Below are positions 11,648 through 25,181 of a stretch of DNA of 64,000 nt, piece by piece. The position numbers were made by a program, and so were the translations under genes. Origin of the DNA: Paramarasmius palmivorus (taxonomy: Eukaryota; Basidiomycota; Agaricomycetes; Agaricales; Marasmiaceae); contig JAYKXP010000024.1 of assembly GCA_037176845.1 (NCBI GenBank), positions 1-64,000 on the forward strand, in the 5' to 3' direction. Numbering within the stretch: position 1 is the stretch's first letter; each line of letters opens with the position of its first letter. Below the pieces are notes generated by a model. It saw nothing but the letters and a program-made list of their open reading frames with translations. It ran no database searches and had not been told where the DNA came from.

Positions 11648-14600
11648 CCTTCTTGATTCCCAGAAGAGAAATCGAGCTCGTGGTGGGAAGCCATTCCGGG
11701 ATCAGGGATTAGCGCTTTTGGGTTTTGAGATCCCAGATGGACAGGCTTTTATTTTCGGGTTTTAGGCGATATCCTTGTTATTTGCGTTTCTGTACTATTG
11801 CTTGCAACTAGTCCGAGAATTCCGATATGTATTTTACCCCAGCTCTAAGTGTGTAGATGAGAAGTTCGTGCGGCAATTGGTCAGGGGAAAGGCGCGCATT
11901 GAGCGCGCGATATCTGCTCGACTCGGACCTTGCGATTCCTCACCGAAGCGTCTTGGAGATACATCAGCACTAGAGGATGGACCAATCTGATTATGCGTAA
12001 CGATACCATAAAGTACCCTAAATCTATAGCTAACACCTAACTCAGAACGATAACCGCCCGTCCAAAATGTTTTTACCCGTCGTCTCTGTCTCAACTTCGA
12101 ACCAGCACCCCCTTCCACCTCCGACAACAGGTTTGTTCTTTGGTGTCCCTTTGCGTACGTATTGACTCGAGGAGTTGAGACGCTTCATTCATTTGGGCCG
12201 TGCCTAGCGCGGGGTCGTTGTCAGGTTCTTTGGTTTTGTCGTTGGTTTTGGTGATACAACTTCGAGTTCGGGATTCATGGTCGTCGATTTGGCTGCGAGA
12301 ACTGGTGCTGTCGGTATAATTTCTAACTTGAGCTTTGTATGCAGGCTCCAATTATGCCTCTACCTTCTCCAATCGCACCTCTTTCACCTCTCCGAGAACG
12401 TCGAATACAAAATCCTTTTCTGCCTTCAGAGCCCTTGCGAGTTTAGCCTCCACCGGGACTCTCATCACCGACATCGCATCTTTGGGTGTGAATCGATGTC
12501 GACAGACGAAAGCGCAGTTTGCGCGCCGTGCTGGCAGAGGTATCTCGGTATCGAGGAAGAGAATTGGGGAGTATGTGTCGTATGTTGCTATACGTTTTAG
12601 TTAGTTATTGATAGGATAACAAATGGCAGGAACGTACACCGCGTGGCTCAAGTCGTTTTATGACTAGGTCCTTCTGTTAAGAACGTGGGATTGTGGAGAT
12701 CGTCTAGACTCCAGATTCGAGCTGGGTAAACAGATGAAGGTTCGAGATATCCGGTGGTGATGGGTGAAGATGGTTCGGTGGCTGCTTGAGATCCTGCGCA
12801 AATCTTTAGATGTAGGTACCAAGAAGAAAAAGAACGGGGGCATATATTCCGTCTCAGGATTAAGCGTCAATCACAGCTTTATCCCCCAAAAAGCGAAGCA
12901 TCAATCATGGAGTAGCGATTGACAATCCTCGCCACGAAAGGCGAAGTGCAACAACGTGGGTACTGTGCAATGCAGTTCTCTAGAACTGAGCCGGCAAAGT
13001 ATGAAAGTTCCGTTTTGTTGTCTGGGAAAGGGCGTAGTGCATCGTGTATGGTGAACGTAGTTGGTGGTGATCCTTTTCCACTTTTCTACCTTTCTGCTTC
13101 ATCGACAACCAGGTTGAAAAGAGGGGACTGCATTGCGAAATTTCGTATGTGAGCATTCTATGAAGAAAGACTCCGAGTCCGGATGAGTGGGGGCTTTTGG
13201 TTCGCCGACGCGACGATGTGTTGGACACGGGAAAAGTTCATCAGAGTTCTGCGGCTTCCATGTATTCGAGTTGCGCTGGGGTTGAAAATGATAGTTCCCT
13301 GCCTTGCCTTCCTAGTCTTCTCGTTCTGTGGTGGACCTTGCTAAAGGATCGTAGCAATGAGTGATTCGGTATGGCGATGGGTAGGGACGATTCGGTTGTG
13401 GTTTTGTGGTCGAAAGAAAAATATGGAAGTCTAACGCTCGCTATTGTGGATGCATGGCGTAGACCGAGTCGTATGGAACGAGTCGGGAGTGGTCGTGGAA
13501 GTAACGCTAGTTTCGATAAGCGCTAAGTATCGTCACCTGCCAGTACCATACTAATTGATATTTTCGTAGACACAAGAGTTTCGCTAACTAAATGGCTTCC
13601 TTAAAGTCCTCGCAAACACCCGACGGAAAGGTATGTCATTGTCAACAGCTTCATGTCATCTAAGTACGTATAAATGAAACGAGCAGGACAGACTACAGTT
13701 GATGATGAGCACTAGACGGCAGTATATGGTTCAAGTTACATCCGTGACCTTGGAACCGACAGACAGCTCCTGGAGTCTGGGTGGCTATCGGATGAGCTCT
13801 GGAATATTAAAGTCCTAGGCTTGTGGTATAGACACGGCCAAGGCGTGCCTCTGTTGAACTAACGCTGTCGCGAGGCAAGCAAATTATTCGAACTGGCACG
13901 TCGTAAATGTCGTTTCAGCTAAAGGAATTCGAAGAATGAAATGACTATTCACGCACCTTGAGAATCGCGAGTGGGAGTCCCCTATTATCGTTGCCGTGTC
14001 CGGTTGAAAGACTATTCTATTAGTCCCGGTATAAGCTCCAACTCCGCCAAAAAGCCGACCAAACAGCGCGAATTTTATATAACGCGAGGAGGTGAGCCAG
14101 CGCTACAGCTTGCATTGCATAATTGGTTCGCCGTCTGGTCTGTCCGGTATCTTTCCAAAGGTTGTTAGCGCAAAAGGTCAATCTACTTCAAGTGCGAGAA
14201 CGTACTGAGTCATAATCTTTCACATCGCGGCTGAAAGAGTCGGGGATATAGATGTAATCAGATTGCGATGTTGCTGAAGTCACCACCGTAGATGCTGATA
14301 TCTGAAGAGGCCATGACAAACGGCCAATCTATGTTTGAGGAGAACAACGAATCCGGGACAGGGGCATTGGGCTAACTCGACTTGCAGCTTGTGTTACTTG
14401 AAGGCAAAACAACGAGGGACCCCACGAGGTGTTGTATTGTCTCCGAAAGGCGCAGCTTCATCGTGGTTGACAGCAACAAGCCCAATGCCGGTGATATCGG
14501 ATTCTCGTGTTCACTTCTGAAGTCGTTAGGGTGCGGTTGTGTTGAGAAGGATAGTTCTCTAGCCTTCCTCTCTAGTCTCCTCGTGCTGTGGTATAATAGG

Positions 14601-16370
14601 AGTCCGGTAGAGACGACTTGGTTCCTGCCCGGTCGTACAAAAACTGTGAGTCAACCAAAGGTTAGTTGTAGCGGAAGAAGGTACATACGTTTTTTGTGGC
14701 TCAAGCGCCGATTACAAGGAGACGGTAGGATACTGAGCCAACAGGGGCCTCGAATGCAGTTTGGTTGAGGATGGAACAGTTTCTCTCGAACCGAGACATT
14801 GAAGTATGAGAGGTCATCGAGCGCTGTTCACGACCGTGATCTCGTTGTCTGGGCAAAAGGAAGTGGGGTTCTGGGGACATGGTGCTTTGTGTATGGTGAA
14901 CGTGGTCAGCGGTGTCATCGGCTGCTGTCCCCTTTTCTACCCTTCCTCTTTTCTGCTCCTCATCGACGGCCTGCGAGAAGGTCCAAAATGCGAGATTGCA
15001 TATGCAGGCTCTGACAGCTGAGTTGTCCACATCAGCAGCAGGGAAGGAAGACGGGAGTGGAAAGGACGAGGGAGCTTTGATTTGAGGGGAGTTGGACACA
15101 GAAAGAGTTCTGCGGGATTCTACGTATGAGTTGGCGCGGGATTGGTAATGAATAGTTTTCTAGCGCGCTTTCCTTGGTAGGGACTTGAGATAGGTATTCG
15201 GGATGGCGATGGGTGGGAACGGATCCATTGTAGCCTTTGTGGTCGCGGAGAACTATGGAAATTAACTAAATATTAGTTATAGGCAATTGGATAGCGGAGG
15301 AAGGGACGTACATAGTGTGGATCAAGTGTCAATCCAAAGACGCGTTTGACACATCACGAAGAGGAGCAGTCGCGGTATTTGAGAGAATAGAAAAGCGACA
15401 TTGGTGATTTTCCAGGGGCGACGTGGGTGGGGAAGTGGTGGACGGTGGGGAGTGAGGCCTAGTGAGGGGTGCTCTGAGCGATGACAATGTCGACGCCAAC
15501 CTCTCACATGCATGTCGATTTGCGTTAAAAGCTAGAGCCGTCCTCATTGGCTATATCTGGTGGATGAGATGAGATTTTGCTCAGGGAAGGATGATTCAAA
15601 CGAGCCATCGTATGTATGGAAAGGATATAGGGAGTTTTGAGTGGGAAGGGACTGAGCGCATTCGTTTCGAGAGGTGTTGCGGCAGTAAATGAGGGCGGAT
15701 GGTGATGAGTAGAAACGACTTGGTAGCCAGCCGGTTGCACAATAGCTATAGAAGTCTACCAAAGATTAGTTATAGTTGATTGGAGGGCTGAGGAAGAGAC
15801 GAACATACCGAACCAACGACGCGTCTGACATCACGAAAGGAAGTAGCCATGGAACGGCTATGAAAGCGACATTGGTATTATTCAAGAGGCTGCCTTGGAT
15901 ATGGCTGAGGGTGGGGATGGGAAGTAGGGAAGTGGACTGTGGTGGGAGGTGAGGAGTGCGAAAGCGAGAGGAAAGTTGTCTGACCGACTTTGAGGCAGGC
16001 GCTAACACTTTCTCTCGCATGTCACACAGATACCAACAAGCGCTGAAAAGGGAACAGGTCCACCTTTGCATGTGCTGACGGGGTCCTACACGAAACTATG
16101 GCAATCGTACCATTAGGAGGAGTGCTTTATAGAGCAAAGGCTGTAGGAGCCGGTGAAGGATTGGCCGGTGCGTTAAAGGGCGACTTGGATATCGAGAAGT
16201 TGTTCTTGACTGCGTGGACTCGGCGTGGACATAGCCAACATCCTGCCTGTCGCCGGTGTTTCCTGTGCCAACGTATTCATCAAACCTAATACAACAGCTA
16301 TAAAACTGCCTTCAATACCTCCAATACATGTCAAACACCCTTCTTCTTGCCCCCTTCATTCGCCCAAAGC
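11648..16370. repeat. Long spacer between copies B and C; degenerate repeats
   Basis: The first 450 bases repeat the flank seen after the other copies. From about 12,050 to 13,400 the sequence is related to 18,650-19,700 and 25,560-26,400 (shared words such as ACAATCCTCGCCACGAA and TTAGATGTAGGTACCA-GAAG). From 14,580 to 16,300 it holds several degenerate copies of the dispersed spacer block. Apart from a doubtful short two-exon reading at 13,591, I find no gene that I can support. Confidence 0.55.
13591..13819 (+). CDS. Doubtful short two-exon ORF, 57 residues
   Basis: ATG at 13591 reads MASLKSSQTPDGK. A donor GTATGTC and an acceptor GAGCAG about 55 bases later join in phase to a second exon (RLQLMMSTRRQYMVQV... 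ending GILKS and TAG). The splice signals are good for this genome, but the protein is short, has no recognised family and lies in a repeat-derived spacer. It may be chance. Confidence 0.2.
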
Positions 16371-18270
16371 ATGAACTTCTTCAAGAACTCGAAGCGCTTC
16401 ACTATCAAGGGCAAACCCACATTCAACAATGTCCGTGGGGATCAGACCAACAACTTGAACACGACCTTCAATATCGATACTCTTCACTACAACGGCGAAA
16501 TCGCTGCCGAACGCACGGAATACGACGAGGTACGTCTATTATCGTAGAGAAAGAAGTTCTTTAGGCTCATCGTCATGCCTTCAGTTCGAATACGTGAAGC
16601 TTGGCCATGTTGTAACTCTCAAGGAGACCTGCTCGATGGATGTCTTCGAAGATGAATGGGAATACGGCTATTCTCGCGATCGCAAAACCCAAAGAAAGAT
16701 ACACAGTATCGAGATTTTTGGCCAACAATCCAAGTTTACTGCGGTCGAATACCAAGGCGAAGAAGCCAGAGAAGTTTGGGAAGAAGACTTCCAGCAATTT
16801 TCGCGTGATAGGTGCCTCTTCTCTTTCATTCACGTAAGAGCTATTCTCACTAAGATAGGGATCCGAATTCATGGTTGTTGTATGGACTAAACCGTTCCAA
16901 AGTCCCAATGCTAATCTTCCATCACGGTGAGCTTCGTTTTACGGGTACGGAGCTGAAGGTATTGACTAGTAACTATTCCCAGACTTGATCCCAATGGCTC
17001 ATCTTTATACAGAGTCCATATTCATGAATCTCTTTGTCGGACAATTGACGGTTAGGATCAACTTGCGCGTTGAAAAGCGATAGTACTTACCCTTTTGCTG
17101 AGCAGGAGCAAATGGGATGCAATATCAGTAGTATATGGATGGACACCAGCAAAGGTGTTTTTCTTGCGGGACCCTCAGGACCTCAATATACTGTATGGTA
17201 TACTGAGAACTTTGCCATCATTGTTCCCTCCACCAGAGAAATGCTCAATGCCGATACTATCTTCAGCTTTTTTCGGCAATTCAACTCCAAAGAGTTGCAC
17301 CAAGCACTCATACATGTGGCATCATCGCTCCGCAAATCCCATAGCTGTTATTCCTTCTTTTACCCAAGGACCAGCCTCGAAGCATCAGAAGAGCAGCTTG
17401 ACCTACAGTCCTTCTTTCCAGGTTTGCCGTATAAACAGCTGTGCAGCTCTCTTCTTGGACTGCGTTTTGATACTATCTATTCAACCTCACTGGATGCTGT
17501 TGCGAGGTGGCCGCAGGAGGAAGCTATTAGGTGGGGGTGGGGGTCATCAGACAATCTGGTTGATGTAACATCAGTCGGTGAATTGACACGGTGAGCGTTT
17601 CGGGCAGCTTTCAATACTCTTGGGATATGTTTACTGATACATTTACCTTAGTTTCACGATGTGTGAGGATAGAACTTTTGTTGGCACCTACTTTGGTACT
17701 TCAACCCAAAGGAAGTGTTGGTTATCGCAATTTCCGCGTTGTGTGGAGGAAGGAAGAAGTGAAGATTACTTTTGTATGCTCTTGCTTCATCATGCATTAC
17801 CAAATGCTCACCATATTTCCTTTTGGTTGACAGTCATTGAATCAGATATACAGTTCTCAAGGTCCCAAAGAGAGTATGACGGTCTTGCTTGCTTTTTCAA
17901 GCTCTGTGATGGCGAAATTCCCCCACCTATCTACCTATTTCTCCATCAAGCACCAATGGCAATGTCCGAGCTCATCCCATGGACAGAAGGACGTACTCAC
18001 TTTTGGTCGCTGGACGAGAATGGCCAATCCGAGATGACAGAAGATGAACTTGAGCAATGGGGTGTTCCGAGACTGGCTCCACACATCTCCTGTATCAGTC
18101 TTTTATCCTGGGACTCCTCCATATACACCACCCTCTACGACTGGCAAGTCACACATGGGTTTGACCCAAACACCGCCGATTTTGCGCGGCACCTAGGACA
18201 CACGGAGCTCGAGATCCTTAGGCCAAAAGGTGTGTCATTTACATTCCCTTCACGCTATTCGGTGTATTAA
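16371..18270 (+). CDS. Tandem family protein, copy C
   Basis: The six-exon layout is conserved. Exon 1 is MNFFKNSKRFTIKGKPTFNN with an altered second half (VRGDQTNNLNTTFNIDTL, that is GGDQ changed to RGDQ and two residues inserted). Exon 2 has FGQQSKFTAVEYQGEEAREV. The fourth exon reads IFMNLFVGQLT in place of the aromatic-rich segment of the other copies. Exon 5 starts EQMGCNISSIWMDTSKGVF. Exon 6 keeps WSLDENGQSEMTEDELEQWG and ends PSRYSVY. All phases hold. It is the most diverged of the four, yet still open throughout, which is consistent with selection on the protein. Function unknown. Confidence 0.78.
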
Positions 18271-21200
18271 CCACCTTGATTCCCAGAAGAGAAATCGAGT
18301 TCATGGTGGGAAGCCGCTCCAGGGATCAGCGCGTTTGGGTTTTGAAGAGCTAGATGGACAAACTTTCGTTTTTGGGTTTTAGGCGATATCCTTGTTATCT
18401 GTGTTTCTGTATCATTGCTTGTAACTAGTCCGAGAATGATATGTACTTTACCCTGTCTCTAGGTGTATAGACGAGAGATCACGCTGGCAGCATTGGTCAA
18501 GGTAAAAAGATGCGACATCCTGCTCAACTCAAGTCGGACCTCGCGATTCCTTACTGATCCGTAATGACACTAGAAGATGGACTAACTTGAGCCTACTCTG
18601 ATTAGGCATAATGGTACCACTACAAAGTACTCTACATCTAACACCAAACTGGAAACGATAACCGCTGGTCCAAAACGTTTTTACCCTTCGTCTCCGTCTC
18701 CTTTTCAATCATCTTAGCAACTCCAATCAAGCACACCCTTCCACGTTCAATGACAGGTTTGTTCATTGATGTCCCTTTGCGTACGTATTGGGTCGAGGAG
18801 CTGAGACCCTTCGTAGGACTTTGCCATTTTTTACGATACTGCTTTAGGTTCGGGTTCGGGTGCTGTCTCCACGGTTGTCGATTTGGCTGCGAGAACTGGA
18901 GTTAGTTCAGGCGTTGATTCGACTTGAGCTTGGGACGCGGAATCCGGCCTCCACCTTCTCCACTCGCGCCTCTTTCACCTCTTTGAACGCAGAATCCTTT
19001 CCTGCTTTTAGATCCTCGGGAGTTCAGCATCCAGGTTCTCATCGCCTCTGGCATCGCATCTTTGGGTATGAATTGATGTCGACAGACAAAAGCGCAGTTT
19101 GCGCGCCGTGCAGAGGTATCTCGGTATCGAGGAAGAGAATCGGGGAGTTCCGAGTATGTGTCGTATGCTACTGTATGTTTCTGATTAGTTTTTGATAGAA
19201 TAACAAATGGCTGGAACGTACACCAAGTCGTTTCATGACTAGGACCTTCTGTTGAGAATATGGGGTTGTAGCGCCGATTGTCTAGACTCCGCATTCGAGC
19301 TGGGTAAACAGACAAAGGTTCGAGATAGGGATACCCGGTATGGCGATGCGTAGAGACGATTCAATTACAGTTCGGTGAGTGCCTGAAATCCCGTGCAAGC
19401 CTTTAGATGTAGGTACCAGGAAGAAACAGAACGGGGACATACATTCCATCTCAGGGTCAAGCGCCAATCGTAGCGTTATAACCCAAAAACAGGTGCATAA
19501 ACCATGGAGTAGCGACGCGTTTGACACTCGCACGAAAGTGAGCACCCGCGAAATGAGTGTCTCGGGCTGAGAGCATGTCATTGCAGAAGGAGCATGTAAT
19601 AAGGACCGACCGCTGTGAGTTACAGAGAACGTTTGATGGACTCTGTGTCATGAAAGGAAGGTACCCGTGAAGCGAGAGCCTTGGCCTGAGAGTGCGAGAT
19701 CGGCGACATCACAAAGGCGATATTCAATATGGCTGTAGGTAGGAAATGTGTTTGGAACGGGGCGTGCCATTGTGTTGATAGAGGCTCCATAGGCACAGAA
19801 GACGTGGTGAACCGTGAAACGCGTGGTCGGTGTTGTGATCGCAAGCTTTATCTTTTCCACTTTTCTGCTTCGGCCTGCTCTATCGGAACCCAGGATGAAA
19901 TGAGGTGTAGAATATACTCGACGTGAAGCACGAACTTGCATACGTCGGCGGAAAGTCTCTCCTCTGAACCGTCGCATCAGAGAACAAGTTGCCAACCGTG
20001 TTGTCATTGTCGTTCGCCCGTTCGACGTAGAGTCCATATCTTGGCTCTTCAAGTTGGTCGGAAATGATGGTTCCCGTCTGGTCATGGCTCTGACGTTTGA
20101 ATCCCCGTAATGATTGTGTACTTGGCTGATAGGGAAACAACAACATATCAGAATGAGGCGAACATGACATGAGGGCAGAAAGCATACCTCAGCATGTTAA
20201 CCACAAGCCCAGCTCGTCGTCGATGCACCAATGACCAAGATTAGACTGAGCTACCTCGACCAGAGTGTAGATCCTTCGTTGGTAGTCGTTCCCTATCGAT
20301 AAACCAAGGAGGAGGAGGATATGTGAGGGTGTCTTGGTTCAAGTTCGAGAGGTGTCGAGAACGGAAAGAATTGGATACCACTCATCAGAGTGTTGTCCTT
20401 CGGCCACGTGTAGGAGAACTGAAGTCCAAGTCGTCGGAATGAATGGTCTTGCTTTGTCTACATCCCGACTCTCGGTTGGCAATGACGTTGGATAACCTCT
20501 GCTAGGTACAGCAGGACTAGCGGTAGGAGTTGTGGGAGTCGTGACGTTGAGGCATTGACTGGCCTTGGGATAGCGGTAACCGGAATGGTGACGCGTAAAG
20601 ACGATTCAGCGGTAGCAGTGGGATCCTGTGTAGGTTTTTAGATGTAGGAACCAAGCGGAAAAAAGATGGAGACGTACATGATATGATCCGTCTCAGGATC
20701 AAGCGTCAGAGGCCACAATAGGACCGTGAATCAGAGCGGTGACGCGTCATGTAAGTTGAAGTGTAACAACGGGGGTACTGTGGTTCTCTGGAGCTGAGGG
20801 TATCAAATTATGAATGTTTTGTTGTCTGGCAAGAGGAACTGGGGGTGCGGTGCGTTGAGTATGGCGAACGTAGTTGGTGGTGTGATCGGATGCTTTGTCC
20901 TCTTTTCTACTTTTCATCTTTTCTGCTCCTCAATACCCTCCCATCGACAACCAGGATGAAGTGAGCGAGGTCCAAAATGCGAAACCGCATCCGTGCGGCG
21001 TTCTACGAGTCCGACCACTGAGCCGTCCGCATCAGGAGTAGGGAAGAATGGCTCGAAGGAGTGGAAAGGATGAGCGAGTTTTTGCGTTTGACACGGATTC
21101 CGCTATCAATCGTGGTTTGCGTTCGCGGATTCCACGTATTGGAGGAGAATTGCGCTGGGTTGGGAGTGATAGTGCTGTAGGCTACCTGCCTTCCTAGGCT

Positions 21201-23246
21201 CCTCGTGCTCTGGCTTGGTTCGGTGGTCGGAGTTGTAGCAATGAGATAGGTATTCGAGTAGGGGAGTTTTAATCTTTGAGTTGGGAGTGAATGGCTTTCT
21301 AGTCTGCCTTCCTAGTTCACCTCATGCTATGGTAGACGCTGGTTCGCTGGTAGGAGTTGTAGCAATGGATTTGAGATAGATATTGAGGATGGTAGTGAGT
21401 AGAAGATGATTTGGTAGCTGGCCGGTCGCACAAGAACTATGTAGGCCTACCAAAGTTTAGTTGTAGGCGATCAGAGAGCGGAGGAAGGGACATACCGAGT
21501 CAAAGACGCGTTTGACGCATGACGAAAGGAAGGAGCCGTGGAATGGCTGTGAGAGCGACGCTAGTAGTAGTGACATCCCAGAGGCAGCATTCGATGTGGT
21601 TGTGGGTGCTGAAGTTGTGGGAAGCTTAAGTGGGGAGCGCGAAAGCGAGAGGAAAGTGTTCCTGAGCGACTTCAAGGCGGGCGCTAGAACACTTTCTTCT
21701 CTCGCATCCAATACAGCGCCGAAAAGGGAACAGGTGCACCTCTACCTGCGTTGACAGTCTTGTTCGGGGTACTACACGGAGTTACGGCGATCGTACCACT
21801 AATATGAATGTTCTATGGAGTTGGAAGGTGGTTTGGATGGTTTGGATGGTTTGGACACGCGAGAAGGAAGGATGGCGGTAGCAGGAGACGTAGCGAACGC
21901 AGTTGTTGCGTATGGCGTAACAAAGGTGCCGTCGTTGTTTTTATTCTGCGAGATGTTTCTAACATTCAATAGGCCCTACTACCAGCTCGAATAGAACATC
22001 ACTCTATCTCTCTCCGACTTTCTCAAGAAATATAGTAGAACAACTTGAATACCGACGAACGGTCGGTAGTACGGCCTTCTTTGTCTGAGGACACCAAGAA
22101 CTTCGACCGACTAACTGTTTACCTGAAAACACACGGCGGATATTCGGCAAATGTTGCCCATAGGGTCCCCCAAAACGCGGCTAGGAACCTTGGGACATCC
22201 TACAGGCATAGGTAACGCCACTGCAGGCGACAACGAGTGACACGGGACGATGAAACTATGTCATATACTTATTCGAAATCACGACTAGATATGTAGGAGG
22301 GAGTTGAACTTGAATTGCTAAGTGAACCATTGTTATCTATGATAACAATGATACGAGCTCAAAGCAACAATAGCGTCTACAAGTCACTGCACTTCGTGAA
22401 TATTCAAATGTTCAGCAGACAAGCGGACAATGTACTCACCTCGTGCCACCCCCAAACTCAAGGGACAGGACCTGCGTTCCTCCTTTATGAACCCTGTAAG
22501 CACAGAAACTCCCAATAACACGCGTCCCTCAGGCCTCGGAACACAATTCTATGAAGAAGCTTGAGCGCTCGAGCACCGAAACGCAAGGAGAGTATACATC
22601 CTGAGACCTGAACATTGCTCTGAATCCTTGCGGTTTCCGAACGGCCAACGAGATAATTTGACTCTTCAAGGTGCGGCTATCATGTTGAATGATGAATCTC
22701 ATTGAATCGTGGTAACATGAGCGCTGCCAAATCATAACCTATAAGTCCAAGAAAATCCTTCGAGAGACTTTTTCATATTCTATCACCGCTGAGTAGGGAT
22801 ACCTATACGCTTGGCCCAGAATGACAGGGCGACACGAACGCTTTGCTTCCTGTAGAGGATTCCTGTTTAGTGTAGAAACAGATCAGTATTTTTACAGTGA
22901 TCCGCACCTTCGAAAGTGTTTCTAGACAGTAGCGGAGCCTCGAAGCGCAGAGCGGATTACTACGAGGTTACCCTAAACAAAGGGAGGAAGTGGAAGTCGA
23001 GAAAAGTACGGGGATATTATGTAACGTCAATCTCCTCAGCTGTAAAGCACGTGCGACCGTGTTATCTCTTCTTCAACTTCATCGTCTAAATCTGTCTAAA
23101 TTCAGCGGACACGGCAAAATCAAGATCCTGTATCGCTGGTGTTTCCTATTCATCAAACCTAATACAACAGCTAGTATAAAACTGGCTTCAGTACCCCAAA
23201 TGCATCTCGAACACCTTTGTTCTTTCCCCCTTTACTCGCCCAAAGC
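18271..23246. repeat. Long spacer between copies C and D; degenerate repeats
   Basis: The common 3' flank occupies the first few hundred bases. The interval 18,650-21,250 is a set of shuffled copies of the second spacer family also seen at 12,050-13,400. The interval 21,320-21,760 contains a copy of the dispersed block, with the words GGAAGGGACATACCG and AATGGCTGTGAGAG. From 22,020 to 23,000 I see no relation to the other spacers and no gene. The last ~100 bases are the shared leader of copy D. Confidence 0.55.
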
Positions 23247-25181
23247 ATGTTCAAGAACTCGAAGCGTTTTACTATCAAGGGCTCTACAGTCAACAACGTC
23301 GGTAGGGATCAGATCAACAACAACACAACCTTCAATGTCGAGACCCTTCACTGTAACGGCGAAATCGCTACCAAACGTACAGAATACGACGAGGTACGTC
23401 TACCATCGTAGAGAATGAGGTTCTTTAGGCTCACCGTCATGTCTTCAGTTTGAATACGTGAAGCGTGGCCATGTCATAACTCTCAAGGAGACCTGCTCGA
23501 CGGATGTCTTTGAGGGTAAATGGAAAAATGGCAAATATCAATGTCGTGATCGTGACAAATGCCATTCTCGCGATCGCAAAACCCGAAGAAAGATGTACAG
23601 TATCGAGGTATTTGGCCAACAATCCAAGTTTACTGCAGTTGAATACCAAGGCGAAGAAGCCAATGAAGTTTGGGAAGAAGACTTCCAGCAATTTTCGCGC
23701 GATAGGTGCCTCTTCTCTTTCATTCCCATGAGAAACATATTAACCAAGATTCGAGCAGGGATGCGAATTCATGGTTGTTGTATGGACTAAATCACTCCAA
23801 AGTCCCAATGCTGATCTTCCATCACGGTGAGCCTTATTTTACGGGTACGGAGCTGAAGGTATTGACTGATAACTATTCCCAGACTTAATCCCATTGGCTC
23901 ATCTTTATACAGACTCTTTATGGATGAATTTTTATTTCTGGTGGTTGGTGGTCAGGCTGAGGTTATTTCATGTCTAGTGCTAATACTCATACCTTTCCAA
24001 GCAGCTGCAAATGGGATGTGACAGCGACCAAATATGGATGGATACCAGCAAAGGCATTTTTTGTGTGGGGCCCGAAGGACCTCCCTCAAGTCATACGATT
24101 TGGAGCTGTCCCCCTGACAACATCATCATCGTCCCTTCCACGAGAGACATGCTCGACACCGACACTATCTTCAGCTTTTTCCGGCAATTCAGCTCCAAAA
24201 AATTGCACCAAATACTCATATATACGGCATCATGCCTTCACAAATACCACTACTGTGATTCCTTCCTTTGCCCAACCCCCAGCCCCGAAGCATCAGAAGA
24301 AGAGGAGCTCAACCTACAGTCCTTCTTTCCGGGTTTACCGTATGAACAGCTGCGCAGCTCTCTTCCTGGACTGCGTTTTGACACTGTCTATTCAACCTCG
24401 CTGGATGCTGTTGCGAGGTGGCCGCAGGAAGCTATGGAATGGATGTGGCGGTCAGGGTCTGTGCTGGTTGATCAAACATCAGTCGGTGAATTGACACGGT
24501 GAGCGTTTCGGGCAGCTTTCAATGCTCTTGGGATAGTTTTACTGATACGTTTACCTCAGTTTCACAATGCATGGGGGTGATATTTGTGTTTACACCGAGT
24601 TTGCTACTTTATCCCGAAGGAAGTCTTGTTTATCGCAATTTCCGCGTTGTATGGAGGAAGGAAAACATGAAGATTACTTTTGTATGCTCTTGCTTCATCA
24701 TGCACTACCAAATGCTCACCATCTTTCCTTTTCATTGACAGTCATCGAACCACGGCTATATCTATTACCAGAACACTTAAGAGAATATGACGGTCTTGCT
24801 TGCTTTTTCAAGCTCTGTGACGGCGAAATTCCTCCACCTATCTACCTATTCCTCTATCCACCACCAATGACAATGTCCGAATTCATCTCATGGAAAGAAG
24901 GACGCACTCACTTTCGGTCGCTGGACGAGAATGGCCAATCCGAGATGGCAGAAGATGAACTTGACCAATGGGGTGTTCCAAGACTGGCTCCACACATCGC
25001 CTGGATTAATCTTAGATCCTGGGACTCCTCCACATACACCACCCTCTACGACTGGCAAGTCGCCCATGGGTTTGACCCAAACACCACCGATTTTGCACGT
25101 CACCTAGACTTGCCAGAACTTGAGATCCTCAGACCAAAAAGTGAGGCCTTCACATTCTCCTTTTGTTATTCTGTGTATTAA
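23247..25181 (+). CDS. Tandem family protein, copy D
   Basis: The six-exon layout is conserved with all phases in order. The start is MFKNSKRFTIKGS: two residues after Met are missing compared with copies A-C, because the leader ATG context is shifted by a small deletion, and TVNNVGRDQINNNTTFN follows. Exon 2 carries an inserted stretch rich in Arg/Asp (RDRDKCHSRDRKTRRKM) in place of the shorter form in copies B and C. Exon 5 begins LQMGCDSDQIWMDTSKGIF. Exon 6 keeps the W-SLDENGQSEM and DELDQWG signature (E to D change) and ends FSFCYSVY. It is apparently functional, with unknown role. It is the last copy before the transposon-rich block. Confidence 0.8.

Noticed and set aside
18860..19315. 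Open frames of 100-140 codons on both strands in the C-D spacer
   Set aside because: They fall in repeat-derived sequence, change frame between related copies near 12,300 and 18,900, and show no recognisable protein.
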